Below, in pieces: positions 27,361-37,030 of a stretch of 64,000 nt of DNA (position 1 is its first letter; every line of letters starts with the position of its first letter). The position numbers and the translations under genes were made by a program. The notes beneath the pieces were generated by a model. It made no database searches. It was not told the origin of the DNA and was given only the letters and a program-made list of their open reading frames with translations. This DNA is from an uncultured Pseudomonadota bacterium. GTDB taxonomy: Bacteria; Myxococcota_A; UBA796; SXON01. Where the stretch lies: NCBI GenBank assembly GCA_903891165.1, contig CAITDR010000566.1, positions 21,519-85,518 on the forward strand, written 5' to 3'.

Positions 27361-28779
27361 TTACAGCGGGGTGATGATGCCGGAGGGCCACTCGATCTCG
27401 GCGTAGGGAGCGTAGATATCCTCGCCGACAGCGCTGCGGGTGTCGGTCCACACCAGGATACCGCCCAGGTAGATGTTCAAGGTCACGTCGTTTGCGGGCT
27501 GGTACACGGAGCCCGGATAGTCATGGACGTAGACGGTAAACACGCCATTCTGGGGCGACTGGATGTTGATGTTCTCCGGGCCCACACCGGGAATGTCGTC
27601 CAGGTCCAGGTGCGGGTTGTCGGTCTGGTCACCCCGCACACCCCAGTCCAGCCCGCCCAGCGTACAATTGCCGTAGTAGCAGTCGGATGTGGTGACCAAG
27701 GTCCCGCCGGGTGCGACGAGGTGCAGATCCTGGTCGTCGCCCGAGTGCTGCCAGAACATCTCGATCCAAAGGTCCGAGCTGGCTTCCGCGGTCAGCGTAA
27801 CTTCGCAAGGTTCGGAGCGTACATTCTGGGAGTTCACCACCACCAGCTCGGCCACATAGTCGCCGACCACATCGGGCGTAAAGCCGCGCCGGGTGGGCTG
27901 CGAGGAGTTGCCGGGCATCACCGCGGCGGATCCGTTCGGAATGGAGGTAAAGCTCCAATTGTACTGGGTAATCGGCAGGCCCTGTGGGTCGTAGGAGCCC
28001 GCACCGTTGAAGGTGGCGGAGTCGTAGATGGCGGAGACCGGGTTCGGACTGACAGTACACTCGGCGATGGGCTGGCTGGCCGAGGAGGCATAGAGGGGCA
28101 CGTCCACATAGCCGTCCGGGTCGTTGCTCTCGATGGTGATCTTGTCCTCGAAGCTGCCAAAGTCGGTAGGCGCGGCAGACACGTCGATGCTGGTCTGCTC
28201 CCCCGGCTGCAGGACGATCGGCAGCGTGTAGGTCACGCCGAAGGGCAAAAGTGGCTGGCTGATGTTGGAAATTTCAAGCGGAGCACCGCCGACATTTTCC
28301 AGTTCTACGATCAGGATCTCGGTCTCCCCCGGCGTCACGTTGCCAAAATCGACGGAGGTGGGGGTGACCACAAGGTCGGGATAGGCCTCTCCGCCCAACA
28401 ATTCAACGGCAACCACGGCATTCTGCGCGTCGTCGCTTTTGACCACCGCCTGGCCCATGTCGGCCTCGGACTCAGGCGAGTAGGTGACCTGTACGTCGAA
28501 AGACTTTTCGGGAGCCAGCTCCCGGCTTTTGTCGTTCTGCGAGGTGATGGTGAAGGCCGCACTGGACTGAATCTCGATGGGCTCCACCTGCAGGTAGCCA
28601 TCGCCGATGTTGGTCACCGTGAAGCTCTGCACGGCCAGCTCTCCAGCCGCCAACCCACCGAATTCCAAACGATTCGGGCTGACCTCGATCATTCCCTCGC
28701 CGAATACGGCTTCGTCGTATTTACTCAGGTTGTAGTCCTGGCATGCAGCAAGGAGGAGCAGGGGGAGCACACGACGCAT
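27361..28779 (-). CDS. lipoprotein with choice-of-anchor-D/ASH-like Ig repeats
   Basis: MRRVLPLLLLAACQDYN; VSPNRLEFGGLAAGELAVQSFTVTNIGDGYLQVEPIEIQSSAAFTI; VTPTSVDFGNVTPGETEILIVELENVGGAPLEISNI. Confidence 0.8.
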   Translation of the reverse strand: MRRVLPLLLLAACQDYNLSKYDEAVFGEGMIEVSPNRLEFGGLAAGELAVQSFTVTNIGDGYLQVEPIEIQSSAAFTITSQNDKSRELAPEKSFDVQVTYSPESEADMGQAVVKSDDAQNAVVAVELLGGEAYPDLVVTPTSVDFGNVTPGETEILIVELENVGGAPLEISNISQPLLPFGVTYTLPIVLQPGEQTSIDVSAAPTDFGSFEDKITIESNDPDGYVDVPLYASSASQPIAECTVSPNPVSAIYDSATFNGAGSYDPQGLPITQYNWSFTSIPNGSAAVMPGNSSQPTRRGFTPDVVGDYVAELVVVNSQNVRSEPCEVTLTAEASSDLWIEMFWQHSGDDQDLHLVAPGGTLVTTSDCYYGNCTLGGLDWGVRGDQTDNPHLDLDDIPGVGPENINIQSPQNGVFTVYVHDYPGSVYQPANDVTLNIYLGGILVWTDTRSAVGEDIYAPYAEIEWPSGIITPL

Positions 28780-28878
28780 AGGTACACCTCAGGAGGATCG
28801 GACGGCCATCGGACCGTACGGGCTATCGAACATCATACAGCATGCGGAGTGCTTTGCCTACACTCCAACGATCATGTC

Positions 28879-29607
28879 TTATTGAGCGGCGACGACGGAG
28901 CAAAGAGGGTTCGCAGAACCTGGGCTTCCGTGATCCCCGGCGCCGTAGCTGTCCACCGCGAGGCACCACGCGCTCAGGTCGTCGTTGGTGGTGGCGCTCA
29001 GGCTCTGCCCGGACAGGCTGTTGCTGAAACCTTTGCTATCCGGCCAGGTGGGACCGTCCAAGTAATTGACCCGATCAATTTCGGTAGATCCTGACAGAAT
29101 GACGATCTCGTCGTCGTCATTGCCCAGGCTGAATCCACTGTACACATAGGTAAGCGCTACACCACCATTGGTGGTCGCGTCGTTGTTCAGCCCCAGCACC
29201 GCGTACTCGCCGGCGGCGAGGTTGATGCCGTTGCTGACCGTAAATGTGTCGGTGCCATCGTCTTTGAAGACCAGCCCTTTCAGGCCGATTTCCCGGTTGC
29301 TGGCATTGTAGACTTCAAACCACTCACCCACTTCGTCGGCCACCACAAAGGTGTTCTTCATAAATTCGGTGATCACCAGCTCGCCCACACCGGGGGGATC
29401 GGCGTCGGCATCGCTGTCGGTGTCTGCATCGGTATCGCTGTCGGTGTCGCTGTCGGTGTCCGAGTCGGTATCGGAGTCGGTGTCCGTATCGGTGTCGGTA
29501 TCCGTATCGGTGTCCGTCTCGGAGTCCACTTTCGACTCCGCTGCGGACTCAGGATCGGTGTCCTTCAGGGTGGGGGGACAGGCAACCAGCAACAGTACAG
29601 AGATCAT
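28879..29607 (-). CDS. lipoprotein with (D-T/S)n linker and lamin-tail-like domain
   Basis: MISVLLLVACPPT; ETDTDTDTDTDTDTDSDTDSD...; GELVITEFMKNTFVVADEVGEWFEVYNASNREIGLKGLVF. Confidence 0.8.
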   Translation of the reverse strand: MISVLLLVACPPTLKDTDPESAAESKVDSETDTDTDTDTDTDTDSDTDSDTDSDTDSDTDADTDSDADADPPGVGELVITEFMKNTFVVADEVGEWFEVYNASNREIGLKGLVFKDDGTDTFTVSNGINLAAGEYAVLGLNNDATTNGGVALTYVYSGFSLGNDDDEIVILSGSTEIDRVNYLDGPTWPDSKGFSNSLSGQSLSATTNDDLSAWCLAVDSYGAGDHGSPGSANPLCSVVAAQ

Positions 29608-29671
29608 GAGAGCGCCCTCCAGGCCCGCCGGGGCTATCCTTCCCGGCGGTGGAGTGCAATTCGCCGGTCTC

Positions 29672-30340
29672 TCAGACGGCGGGGTGCCGGCTCTGCGCCT
29701 GGACCCGGGGCGATTTCTGGAGGTCCAGGGTGTAGGTGATCATGTCCTTTCCGTAGAAGCGGAAGCGATGTGCCTCTTGAAAGTCCCAGCTTTGAAGTTG
29801 GCGATTGGCGCCTTCGTTGTCCACCTCTGTACTCACTTTGACATGCGTACAACCACGTGCCAAAAGCTCGTCGAACAGCACCTTGTTGATGTGTCCGCTC
29901 ACCCGTTTCCCGCGTAGATCGGCGACAAAGGTGCAGAACAGGCTCTCGGCTTTGACCTCAGCCGCGCCCGCTTTGCCCATGTAGCGGGCGGTCTCGGCCA
30001 AAGGACGCAGTACCCACGGGCGTCGGATCAGGCCCAGAAGGGCAGCTGGACCCAAGAAGATCGCCCGACGCTTCATCAGGTCGTTGTACAGGGCGCTGGT
30101 GTCGATGGTCCCGGCGATGAAGCCTTTGACCTCCAGATCCTCCACATAGACAAAGCCCAGGAAAAAAGGAGAGTCTACCAGGGCTTTGTACAGCTCCTGA
30201 AGAAAGGGCATGCCCAGCTGGGCCCATAGGCTCTTGCCCATGGCCGCCAGGTGCAGCTCGGCGACCCGCGGGGCGTCGCGAAATTGCATAGGGCGGATGC
30301 GGCGCATCACCTCGGGATCCACGTCAAAAGGTCGGCTCAA
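29672..30340 (-). CDS. GNAT-family N-acetyltransferase
   Basis: IRPMQFRDAPRVAELHLAAMGKSLWAQLGMPFLQELYKAL...FVADLRGKRVSGHINKVLFDELLARGCTHVKVSTEVDNEGANRQLQSWDFQEAHRFRFYGKDMITYTLDL; ATGA overlap with 30337..31056. Confidence 0.7.
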   Translation of the reverse strand: MSRPFDVDPEVMRRIRPMQFRDAPRVAELHLAAMGKSLWAQLGMPFLQELYKALVDSPFFLGFVYVEDLEVKGFIAGTIDTSALYNDLMKRRAIFLGPAALLGLIRRPWVLRPLAETARYMGKAGAAEVKAESLFCTFVADLRGKRVSGHINKVLFDELLARGCTHVKVSTEVDNEGANRQLQSWDFQEAHRFRFYGKDMITYTLDLQKSPRVQAQSRHPAV

Positions 30341-31056
30341 GAGGGTTTGCGCTCCTTCTTCAGGGTTTCCAGAAAGGCAGACTGGCTGATGGCCCGGTGC
30401 TGGGCGGCCAGGAAGTTCCCGATGGCATCTTCAAAGGGGGTTTCGTAGGCTTCCAACATCAACCTGCGACTCAGGGCCGCAGCCACCGGCTGGTAGGGAC
30501 GGAGCTGTTTCAGCCAGCTTACGACGCCCTGGTCCAAATTTTCGTCTACGTGGTCCACGAGCCCGAGCCGTTCGGCCTCCCGTGCGGGGAGATGTTCGCC
30601 GGTCAGGGCGAGGCGCCGGGCGCGTCCCAGGCCGATAAATTTTCCAAGCCGCCACGTAGACATGCCGGGAAGGAAGCCGAGCTTGATTTCCGGGAGTGCG
30701 AAGGTAGCGTCGGGAGAGCAGATGCGGATGTCGAAGGCCAGCGCCAGCTGCAGCCCGCCACCATGGCAGGGACCGTCCAGTGCGGCGAGGGTGAGTTTTT
30801 CCAGGCTTTCAAAGCGGTGGACCAGCTTCTCCCATTTATTGAAGCCGTGGATGTCCAGGGCTTCTTTGGGGTCGAAGTCGCCAAAGTCGATACCTTCGGA
30901 GTGTCCGCGCAGGAGTAACAACTGGACGGAAGACTGATCTTCCAGGTAGTCACAGACCTTTTCCAGCTCCCGGATCTGCCGCACGTTGATTCGGGGCCGG
31001 ATCAACTCCAGGGTCCCGACATCATCCGCTTCGCTGTAGCGCAAGGTTTCATACAT
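30337..31056 (-). CDS. enoyl-CoA hydratase/isomerase family protein (DpgB/DpgD-like by context)
   Basis: LAALDGPCHGGGLQLALAFDIRICSPDATFALPEIKLGFLPGMSTWRLGKFIGLGRARRLALTGEHLPAREAERLGLVDHV. Confidence 0.85.
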   Translation of the reverse strand: MYETLRYSEADDVGTLELIRPRINVRQIRELEKVCDYLEDQSSVQLLLLRGHSEGIDFGDFDPKEALDIHGFNKWEKLVHRFESLEKLTLAALDGPCHGGGLQLALAFDIRICSPDATFALPEIKLGFLPGMSTWRLGKFIGLGRARRLALTGEHLPAREAERLGLVDHVDENLDQGVVSWLKQLRPYQPVAAALSRRLMLEAYETPFEDAIGNFLAAQHRAISQSAFLETLKKERKPS

Positions 31057-31070
31057 CGCTGCTGTCTAAC

Positions 31071-32129
31071 CTACCAGCGGACCAGCGCGGTCTCGATCTG
31101 CGAGCCGGGCCCCATGGTCATCAGGATGCCGTAGTCTCCACGACGTACCCGCCCCTCTTCCATCAGCCTTCGATAGCTGAAGAGGAAGGAGCCCGACGAC
31201 AAGTTGCCGTAGTCCCGTAAAATGGAGTGTGTATGCCGTACATCCCAGTCGGTAATGCCCAGGTTGTACTTGATGGCGTCCACCACTTTTTTGCCACCGG
31301 AGTGGACAATCCAGTGGGAAATATTCCGCTTCTTCAGGCCAAAGCGAGCCAACAAACGTCCTACCGGTCGTGGTGCATTGGCGCCGACCACGTAGGGGAT
31401 GTCGCGGTCGAGGAAGAAGCTGTATTTTCCGTGTTCGTCGTCCCAATCAAAGCGCATGGCGTCGATGGCTGCGGGAATCATCTGGCTTTCAAAGCCTAAA
31501 ATCTTGGGGGCAAACATCGGCTCGTCTTTTTCTTCCGCCCGCACCAACAACGCCGCCGAGCCATCCCCAAAAAGGCTGTTGACGATGGCCGTTCGCATGG
31601 TCCCGTCAAAAACATAGGCAGCTGAGCAGACTTCTACACAGACCAGCAGCGCATTTTTCCCCGGGTTGGCCATGGCCCAGGAGCTGACCACATTCAGCCC
31701 GTTCAACCCCGCATTACAGCCCATCCCCACCACGTCCACGCGGGCGCATTCCGGACGTAGTCCCACACTTTTGATGAGGATCGCCGTGAGTCCGGGGGTG
31801 AGCCAGCCGGTGGAAGTGAGGCAGCAAATGAAGTCAATATTTTCGGGTTGAAGCTGCGCCTTTTCCAGACATGCGCGGATGGCGGCCCCGCCGATTTCGA
31901 TCGCACCGTTCCGGTGTTTCTTCAGAAGCTGGCCTTGCGTCTCCTCCGGGGTGCCGTCGGGGCCGGCTTCGGGCAGGTACAGGTGCCGCGTGCGGATATG
32001 CGACGACGTGAACAGGCTGCGGATTCGGGGATCATCCACGCGAAAACGCTGCAGCAGCTCCTCTTGCGGGTAGCGCCCCGGAGGGTTTGCAGTGCCGAGT
32101 GCGATCAGCCGGGGGCGGGTATCCAGCAT
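31071..32129 (-). CDS. dpgA: type III polyketide synthase, DpgA-like (3,5-dihydroxyphenylacetyl-CoA synthase family)
   Basis: VGMGCNAGLNGLNVVSSWAMANPGKNALLVCVEVCSAAYVFDGTMRTAIVNSLFGDGSAALLV; DAMRFDWDDEHGKYSFFLDRDIPYVVG; HWIVHSGGKKVVDAIKYNLGI; RDYGNLSSGSFLFSYRRLMEEG..GDYGILMTMGPGSQIETALVRW. Confidence 0.85.
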   Translation of the reverse strand: MLDTRPRLIALGTANPPGRYPQEELLQRFRVDDPRIRSLFTSSHIRTRHLYLPEAGPDGTPEETQGQLLKKHRNGAIEIGGAAIRACLEKAQLQPENIDFICCLTSTGWLTPGLTAILIKSVGLRPECARVDVVGMGCNAGLNGLNVVSSWAMANPGKNALLVCVEVCSAAYVFDGTMRTAIVNSLFGDGSAALLVRAEEKDEPMFAPKILGFESQMIPAAIDAMRFDWDDEHGKYSFFLDRDIPYVVGANAPRPVGRLLARFGLKKRNISHWIVHSGGKKVVDAIKYNLGITDWDVRHTHSILRDYGNLSSGSFLFSYRRLMEEGRVRRGDYGILMTMGPGSQIETALVRW

Positions 32130-32242
32130 TTTTCAAGCGTAGCCTATTCCATCCCGTTTCGCCCTTGGCAAGGCGCTTCTGGTAGCCGTGCTCGCCTTGC
32201 GGAACCCCGCCCTCTTGGGGCATAGTGAGGCTGGGAGAAAGA

Positions 32243-34525
32243 ATGCGCACCTGGATTATCCTGAGCCTTCTGGTGGGTTGTACTGACGGAAGCAGCAAAG
32301 ACAGCAGCGGCGATGCGGATCGCGATCACGATGGCTACACCAGCGACGACTGTGAGGAGGGGAATCCCGACGTCAACCCCGGTGCAGTGGAGATCTACTA
32401 CGACGGGGTGGATCAAAACTGCGACCGTCTCTCCGACTTTGATCAGGATCAGGATGGCGAGGACAGCTTGGACTACGGCGGTCCCGATTGCGACGATACC
32501 GACGCTACCGTGAATACCTCGGCAGAGGAAATTCCAGACGATAAGGACAATAACTGTGATGGATCTACAGGAAGTATCACCGTCGCCCTGACCGAGGTGA
32601 TGACCGACCCCGAGGCGGTAGACGACAGCGTCGGCAAGTGGATTGAGCTGTACAACTATGGCGACACCGCTGTCGATCTGGCCGGTTGGTACCTGTTGAA
32701 TGCCCGTATGGAACAGGCCCACTTGGAAGGTCTGGTCATCGAGCCCGGCGAACGACGCATCCTGGGAGCCTCGGCTGACTCCACCACCAACGGCGGGGCC
32801 CCGGTCAGCTGGACCTGGACGGCCCCCTTCGACATCTATGCCCTGGACAGCTTGAGCCTGGAATCGCCCACCGGAGCGGTGGCTTTCAGTCTGGACTGGC
32901 GCCTGCCCGGCTACCCCTCTGCGCCGGGGACGGCCCTGGCACTTTCGGGGGGGCACGATCCGGCGACCCAGTCTGAGCCGGGAGACTGGTGCCTGGCTGC
33001 CTCACCCTATGGCGCGGGGGACCTGGGCTCTCCTGGGGTGGCCAACGAGGTTTGTGTGGGCTCCGATCCCGACGGGGACGGCTACTCCGCGGCCGACGGG
33101 GACTGCGACGAGAGCCGGCCGGATGCCTACCCGGGTGCCCCCGAGCAGGCCAATGGGCGGGACGACGATTGTGACGGGATCATCGACAACCTTGCCATCT
33201 CGGATGTTGCCCAGATCTACTGGACCGGTGGGCCCGGGGACCGCCTGGGCACCAGCCTGGGCCTGGGAGATGTACGCGGGGATACACTTGCAGAGCCGCT
33301 GATGGGTTCTGAGCTGACCGGAGGTGGTTTGGGTGCGGTGCGCGGCGTGATCCTGTCGGCAGGAAGCTGGGGGGATGCGGACTTTGTCTCCCTGGTCGGT
33401 GGGGTCGCCGGGGCGCGGGTGGGGGCGGTGAGTCCGGAGTCTGGAGACCAGGATGGAGACGGCATCGTCGATCTGGTCGGAGCGGGCGTGGATCCAAGTG
33501 GAGCACGCACGGCGATGGTTCTGATCATGATTCCCGGGGGGAGCTTTCTGGCCGGTGAAAAATCCATGGGATCGGGGGTGATCAACCTTGCGGGGGCCAG
33601 CGGAACCAGCTCGGCCCGGGTCTACTCGGCGCTTGATCTGGATGGCGACGGTCTGGACGATATTCTCTATGGGGATCCTACCTCCTCTTTACCCACCTAC
33701 CAGGCAGGCAAGGCGTCGCTGATCTATACGGCTGACATCCAGGGCTCCTCGATCAACGGGGCATCCTTTGTATCAGAAGTCACCGGAAATCATGGCAACG
33801 ACTTTGTCGGCATGGGCCTGGGTGGCGCAGATGTCAATGGCGATGGCTATGACGACGCTTTTGTAGGTACACCAGGGGATGAGCCGGATGAGAGCTACGT
33901 GGACTCCGGATCCTGGACCATCTATGCGGGGGGCGCCGCCTCGGCCGACGGCAGCCTGGGGGCGGGCGCACTTGCCCGGATCACCGCGGCGGAAAACCGC
34001 ACGGGTATAGGCTGGGGGACACCGACCTTCGCCGATCTGGATGGAGATGGAAGTCAGGATCTGGCCTTTGGTGGCTATGGATCGGACCGCGTGTGGGTGT
34101 ACCTGGACAGCAGCTTCTCCGGCGGAGCCACCTATGACGTGGCCACCAGCGCATCTTTTGTAATCACGGGTACCGATAATTTCGGTTTTTCGGTGAGTGC
34201 GGGAGACTACAACAAGGACGGGATCGGCGATCTGGCCGTGGGTGCGCCTGCGGTAGATGGCAACACCCCCGGTCCGGGCTGGGAGCTGGTGCCGGGTACG
34301 GCGGCAGGGTCCGCCTACTTTTTCCTGGGGCCGGTGGCGGCCGGGGACCAGGCGGCGGCCAGCGCCGTGGTGACGGGGAGTCCGGGCGACCTTTTCGGGG
34401 CGGTGATGTCGGTCTCGGAGAAGGTGACCAGTGATGACTTCGCAGATGTGCTGATTGGAGCGCCGAATGCTGGAAGTGGTGGCGAGGGAACGGTCTACCT
34501 GTACAGCGGGCGCCCCACGAACTGA
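32243..34525 (+). CDS. lipoprotein with MopRG-type repeats, lamin-tail-like domain and FG-GAP/integrin-alpha-like repeats
   Basis: MRTWIILSLLVGCTDG; DRDHDGYTSDDCEEGNPDVNPGAVEIYYDGVDQNCD; FG-GAP-like GLDDILYGDP, DVNGDGYDDAFVGTPG, GFSVSAGDYNKDGIGDLAVGAPAVDG. Confidence 0.85.
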   Translation: MRTWIILSLLVGCTDGSSKDSSGDADRDHDGYTSDDCEEGNPDVNPGAVEIYYDGVDQNCDRLSDFDQDQDGEDSLDYGGPDCDDTDATVNTSAEEIPDDKDNNCDGSTGSITVALTEVMTDPEAVDDSVGKWIELYNYGDTAVDLAGWYLLNARMEQAHLEGLVIEPGERRILGASADSTTNGGAPVSWTWTAPFDIYALDSLSLESPTGAVAFSLDWRLPGYPSAPGTALALSGGHDPATQSEPGDWCLAASPYGAGDLGSPGVANEVCVGSDPDGDGYSAADGDCDESRPDAYPGAPEQANGRDDDCDGIIDNLAISDVAQIYWTGGPGDRLGTSLGLGDVRGDTLAEPLMGSELTGGGLGAVRGVILSAGSWGDADFVSLVGGVAGARVGAVSPESGDQDGDGIVDLVGAGVDPSGARTAMVLIMIPGGSFLAGEKSMGSGVINLAGASGTSSARVYSALDLDGDGLDDILYGDPTSSLPTYQAGKASLIYTADIQGSSINGASFVSEVTGNHGNDFVGMGLGGADVNGDGYDDAFVGTPGDEPDESYVDSGSWTIYAGGAASADGSLGAGALARITAAENRTGIGWGTPTFADLDGDGSQDLAFGGYGSDRVWVYLDSSFSGGATYDVATSASFVITGTDNFGFSVSAGDYNKDGIGDLAVGAPAVDGNTPGPGWELVPGTAAGSAYFFLGPVAAGDQAAASAVVTGSPGDLFGAVMSVSEKVTSDDFADVLIGAPNAGSGGEGTVYLYSGRPTN

Positions 34526-34538
34526 ATAGACAGCGCGC

Positions 34539-35441
34539 ATGCACCCGATCCTTTTTGAGATCCCCACCTCCTTCGGAAAGTTGCCCTTTCCGGTCTACGG
34601 GCTGATGCTCACCCTGGGGGTGCTTGCAGCCTCCTTGATCGGGCACTATCGATCCAGTCGGATCGGCCTCAATCCGGATCGGATGGCGGTGATCTACCTG
34701 ATCTGCGTGACGTCGGGCGTGGCGGGCGCCCGGCTCCTGCACTTTATGATGGCCTCCGACTCGGCGGAGTTCTGGCACAACCCGCTGATCTACTTCAACC
34801 CTGGAAAGGGAGGGCTTGCCATCTATGGGGGCTTGATCGGTGGCTTTTTCTCGGTGATGGTCTATTGCCGCCGCAAGGGGATGTCGTTTTGGAAGGTGGC
34901 GGATGTGATGGGCCCGGCCGTGATCGTCGGGCTGGCTTTCGGGCGTATCGGCTGCTTTTTTGCAGGCTGTTGCCACGGAAAATCCTGTGAGCTGCCTGCA
35001 GATGTGTCCACCCTCTACGAGGGCAGCGGTGGACATATCTGGCTTTCTTTTACCTTTCCGTACATGCTGGTGCAGACGGCCCATGGAGTGGGTGTGAACG
35101 GGGTGCCGGTCTACCCCACACAGCTTTGGGAGCATTTGGCGGCGATGCTCATCTTCCTAATCTCCAGTGTCTCTTTCCGCTATCGCAAGTTTGATGGTCA
35201 GGCGATTGCGACGGTCATGCTGCTGTACGGCCTCTGGCGGCCCATCAACGAGTCCATGCGCGGCGACGACATCCGCGGACTCTACTTTGGCGTGCTGACC
35301 ACCTCCCAGCTGATCTCCATCCCCGTGGTGTTGGGGGCGCTCCTGCTCATCGCAACCCGCTGGAACAAGGGTGTAGCCCCCGAGGTGGAATACCAGCCCT
35401 TCAAAGCCAATGAGGATCTCGGTCCGGCGCCTCGGCTCTGA
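34539..35441 (+). CDS. lgt: prolipoprotein diacylglyceryl transferase
   Basis: MHPILFEIPTSFGKLPFPVYGLMLTLGVLAA; GGLAIYGGLIGG; FGRIGCFFAGCCHGK; YPTQLWEHLAAM. Confidence 0.92.
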   Translation: MHPILFEIPTSFGKLPFPVYGLMLTLGVLAASLIGHYRSSRIGLNPDRMAVIYLICVTSGVAGARLLHFMMASDSAEFWHNPLIYFNPGKGGLAIYGGLIGGFFSVMVYCRRKGMSFWKVADVMGPAVIVGLAFGRIGCFFAGCCHGKSCELPADVSTLYEGSGGHIWLSFTFPYMLVQTAHGVGVNGVPVYPTQLWEHLAAMLIFLISSVSFRYRKFDGQAIATVMLLYGLWRPINESMRGDDIRGLYFGVLTTSQLISIPVVLGALLLIATRWNKGVAPEVEYQPFKANEDLGPAPRL

Positions 35442-35448
35442 GCCCAGG

Positions 35449-37029
35449 ATGAGGAAGAGCATCGGGATTGCGGGGCTGATCTGGAGTGCCAGCCTGCTGG
35501 CATCGCGGGTGATCGGGCTGGTGCGGGAGCGGGTGCTGGGCACCACCCTGGGGGTGGGCGGGGAGGCCGATGTCTACCAGGCCGCCTTCCGGGTACCCGA
35601 TCTGATCAACTATCTGGTTGCCGGTGGTGCGCTCTCCATTGTGTTTATTCCCCTCTTCACTGCACATTTGGAGCGGGGTGATGAGGCCCGCGCTTGGCGT
35701 AGTTTTTCGATCCTGGCCAACTTTCTGGTTGGGGCGCTGGGTAGCCTGGTGCTGGTGGGTTTGGTGGCGATGCCCTGGCTGGTTGGCCTGCTGGCTCCTG
35801 GTTTTTCAGCGGAGCAGCTTGCACAGCTGACCCACCTTTCGCGGATTGTGCTGCCCGCGCAGATCTTCCACCTTTTAGGGGGGCTTTTGAGTGCGGCGCT
35901 TCTCTCCAAAGAGCGGCACGCGGTTCCGGCGCTCGCACCACTTTTGTATACGGGCGCGATCATCGCCGGGGGATTGTGGACGGGCACCGCCGAGGGTTTT
36001 GCCTGGGGGGTTTTGGTGGGCGCCATCCTCGGACCCTTTGGATTGCCGCTGTGGGCATGCCTGCGGGAAGGGCTGCGCTGGCAGTTGGTCTTTGATCCTC
36101 GGGATCCCGACTTTCGCGCCTACCTCCTCCGCTCGCTCCCCATCATGTTGGGCTGGTCTATCGTCGGGATGGACGAGACGGTCGTCACCTATTTTGCCTC
36201 CTCCTTCACCGAAGGTTCGGTAGCTATTTTGGGCTATGCCCGCACCTTGATGAAGGTGCCCATGGGCGTCTTTGGGATGGCCATGGGCATCGCTGCCTAT
36301 CCCACGCTCACGCGCCTCTGTGCGGAAGAAAAAACTGGGGAAGCCTGGAAGATTCTTGCACGGGCATCGCGACAGGTTTTGGTGCTTGCTTTGGGCTCGC
36401 AGGTGCTCTTGACGGTGGCCGGTCCAGAGCTGGGGGCACTGGTCTATTCAGCACGGAAGATTCAGGAGGATCAACTTGCTGAACTCGGGCTCTGCTTGGG
36501 CGTGTTTTCGCTGGCCCTGGGGGCATGGACGGTACAGACGCTGCTGGCGCGTGGCTTCTATGCGCGTGGGAAAACCTGGCTTCCTACCTGGCTGGGATTT
36601 GGGGTGCTGCTGATAGCGCTGCCGGTCTATGCCGGGCTGGCTCGTTTTGGCAGTGTGGGGCTGGCCATGGCTTCGTCGTTGGGAATCACCGCGTACACCC
36701 TGCTTTTGGGCGTGGTGCTGTGGTGGCAGATGGGTCGGCAGCCGGGGAGGGGAGATGCAGGAGGGGTGGAGGATGCGGGCTTTGGCCTGTTTTTTGTGAG
36801 GGCCATCCTCGCCACGGGGGTGGGCATTGGCGGGGGGCTGTGGGTGGCCGGGCTGCTACCGGCGGTGGGCGGCGGTGCGGCGGCGCTGATCGGGCGGATC
36901 GTCGTGATCGGCGGCGTGGGCGGTGGGCTTTTTGTGGGGCTCGGGCTGCTGCTGGGCATCGCCGAGCTGCGGGAAGTGCTGGGAAAAGTGCTGCGTCGTC
37001 TGCCGGGGATTGGCAGACGTTTTGCGTGA
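35449..37029 (+). CDS. murJ: MurJ/MviN-type lipid II flippase
   Basis: ASLLASRVIGLVRERVLGTTLGVGGEADVYQAAFRVPDLINYLVAGGALSIVFIPLFT; about 14 TM segments. Confidence 0.9.
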   Translation: MRKSIGIAGLIWSASLLASRVIGLVRERVLGTTLGVGGEADVYQAAFRVPDLINYLVAGGALSIVFIPLFTAHLERGDEARAWRSFSILANFLVGALGSLVLVGLVAMPWLVGLLAPGFSAEQLAQLTHLSRIVLPAQIFHLLGGLLSAALLSKERHAVPALAPLLYTGAIIAGGLWTGTAEGFAWGVLVGAILGPFGLPLWACLREGLRWQLVFDPRDPDFRAYLLRSLPIMLGWSIVGMDETVVTYFASSFTEGSVAILGYARTLMKVPMGVFGMAMGIAAYPTLTRLCAEEKTGEAWKILARASRQVLVLALGSQVLLTVAGPELGALVYSARKIQEDQLAELGLCLGVFSLALGAWTVQTLLARGFYARGKTWLPTWLGFGVLLIALPVYAGLARFGSVGLAMASSLGITAYTLLLGVVLWWQMGRQPGRGDAGGVEDAGFGLFFVRAILATGVGIGGGLWVAGLLPAVGGGAAALIGRIVVIGGVGGGLFVGLGLLLGIAELREVLGKVLRRLPGIGRRFA

Positions 37030-37030
37030 T

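Noticed and set aside
29400-29535. Short tandem units that could look CRISPR-like
   Set aside because: In-frame degenerate Asp-Ser/Thr codons, no spacer-repeat alternation and no cas genes.
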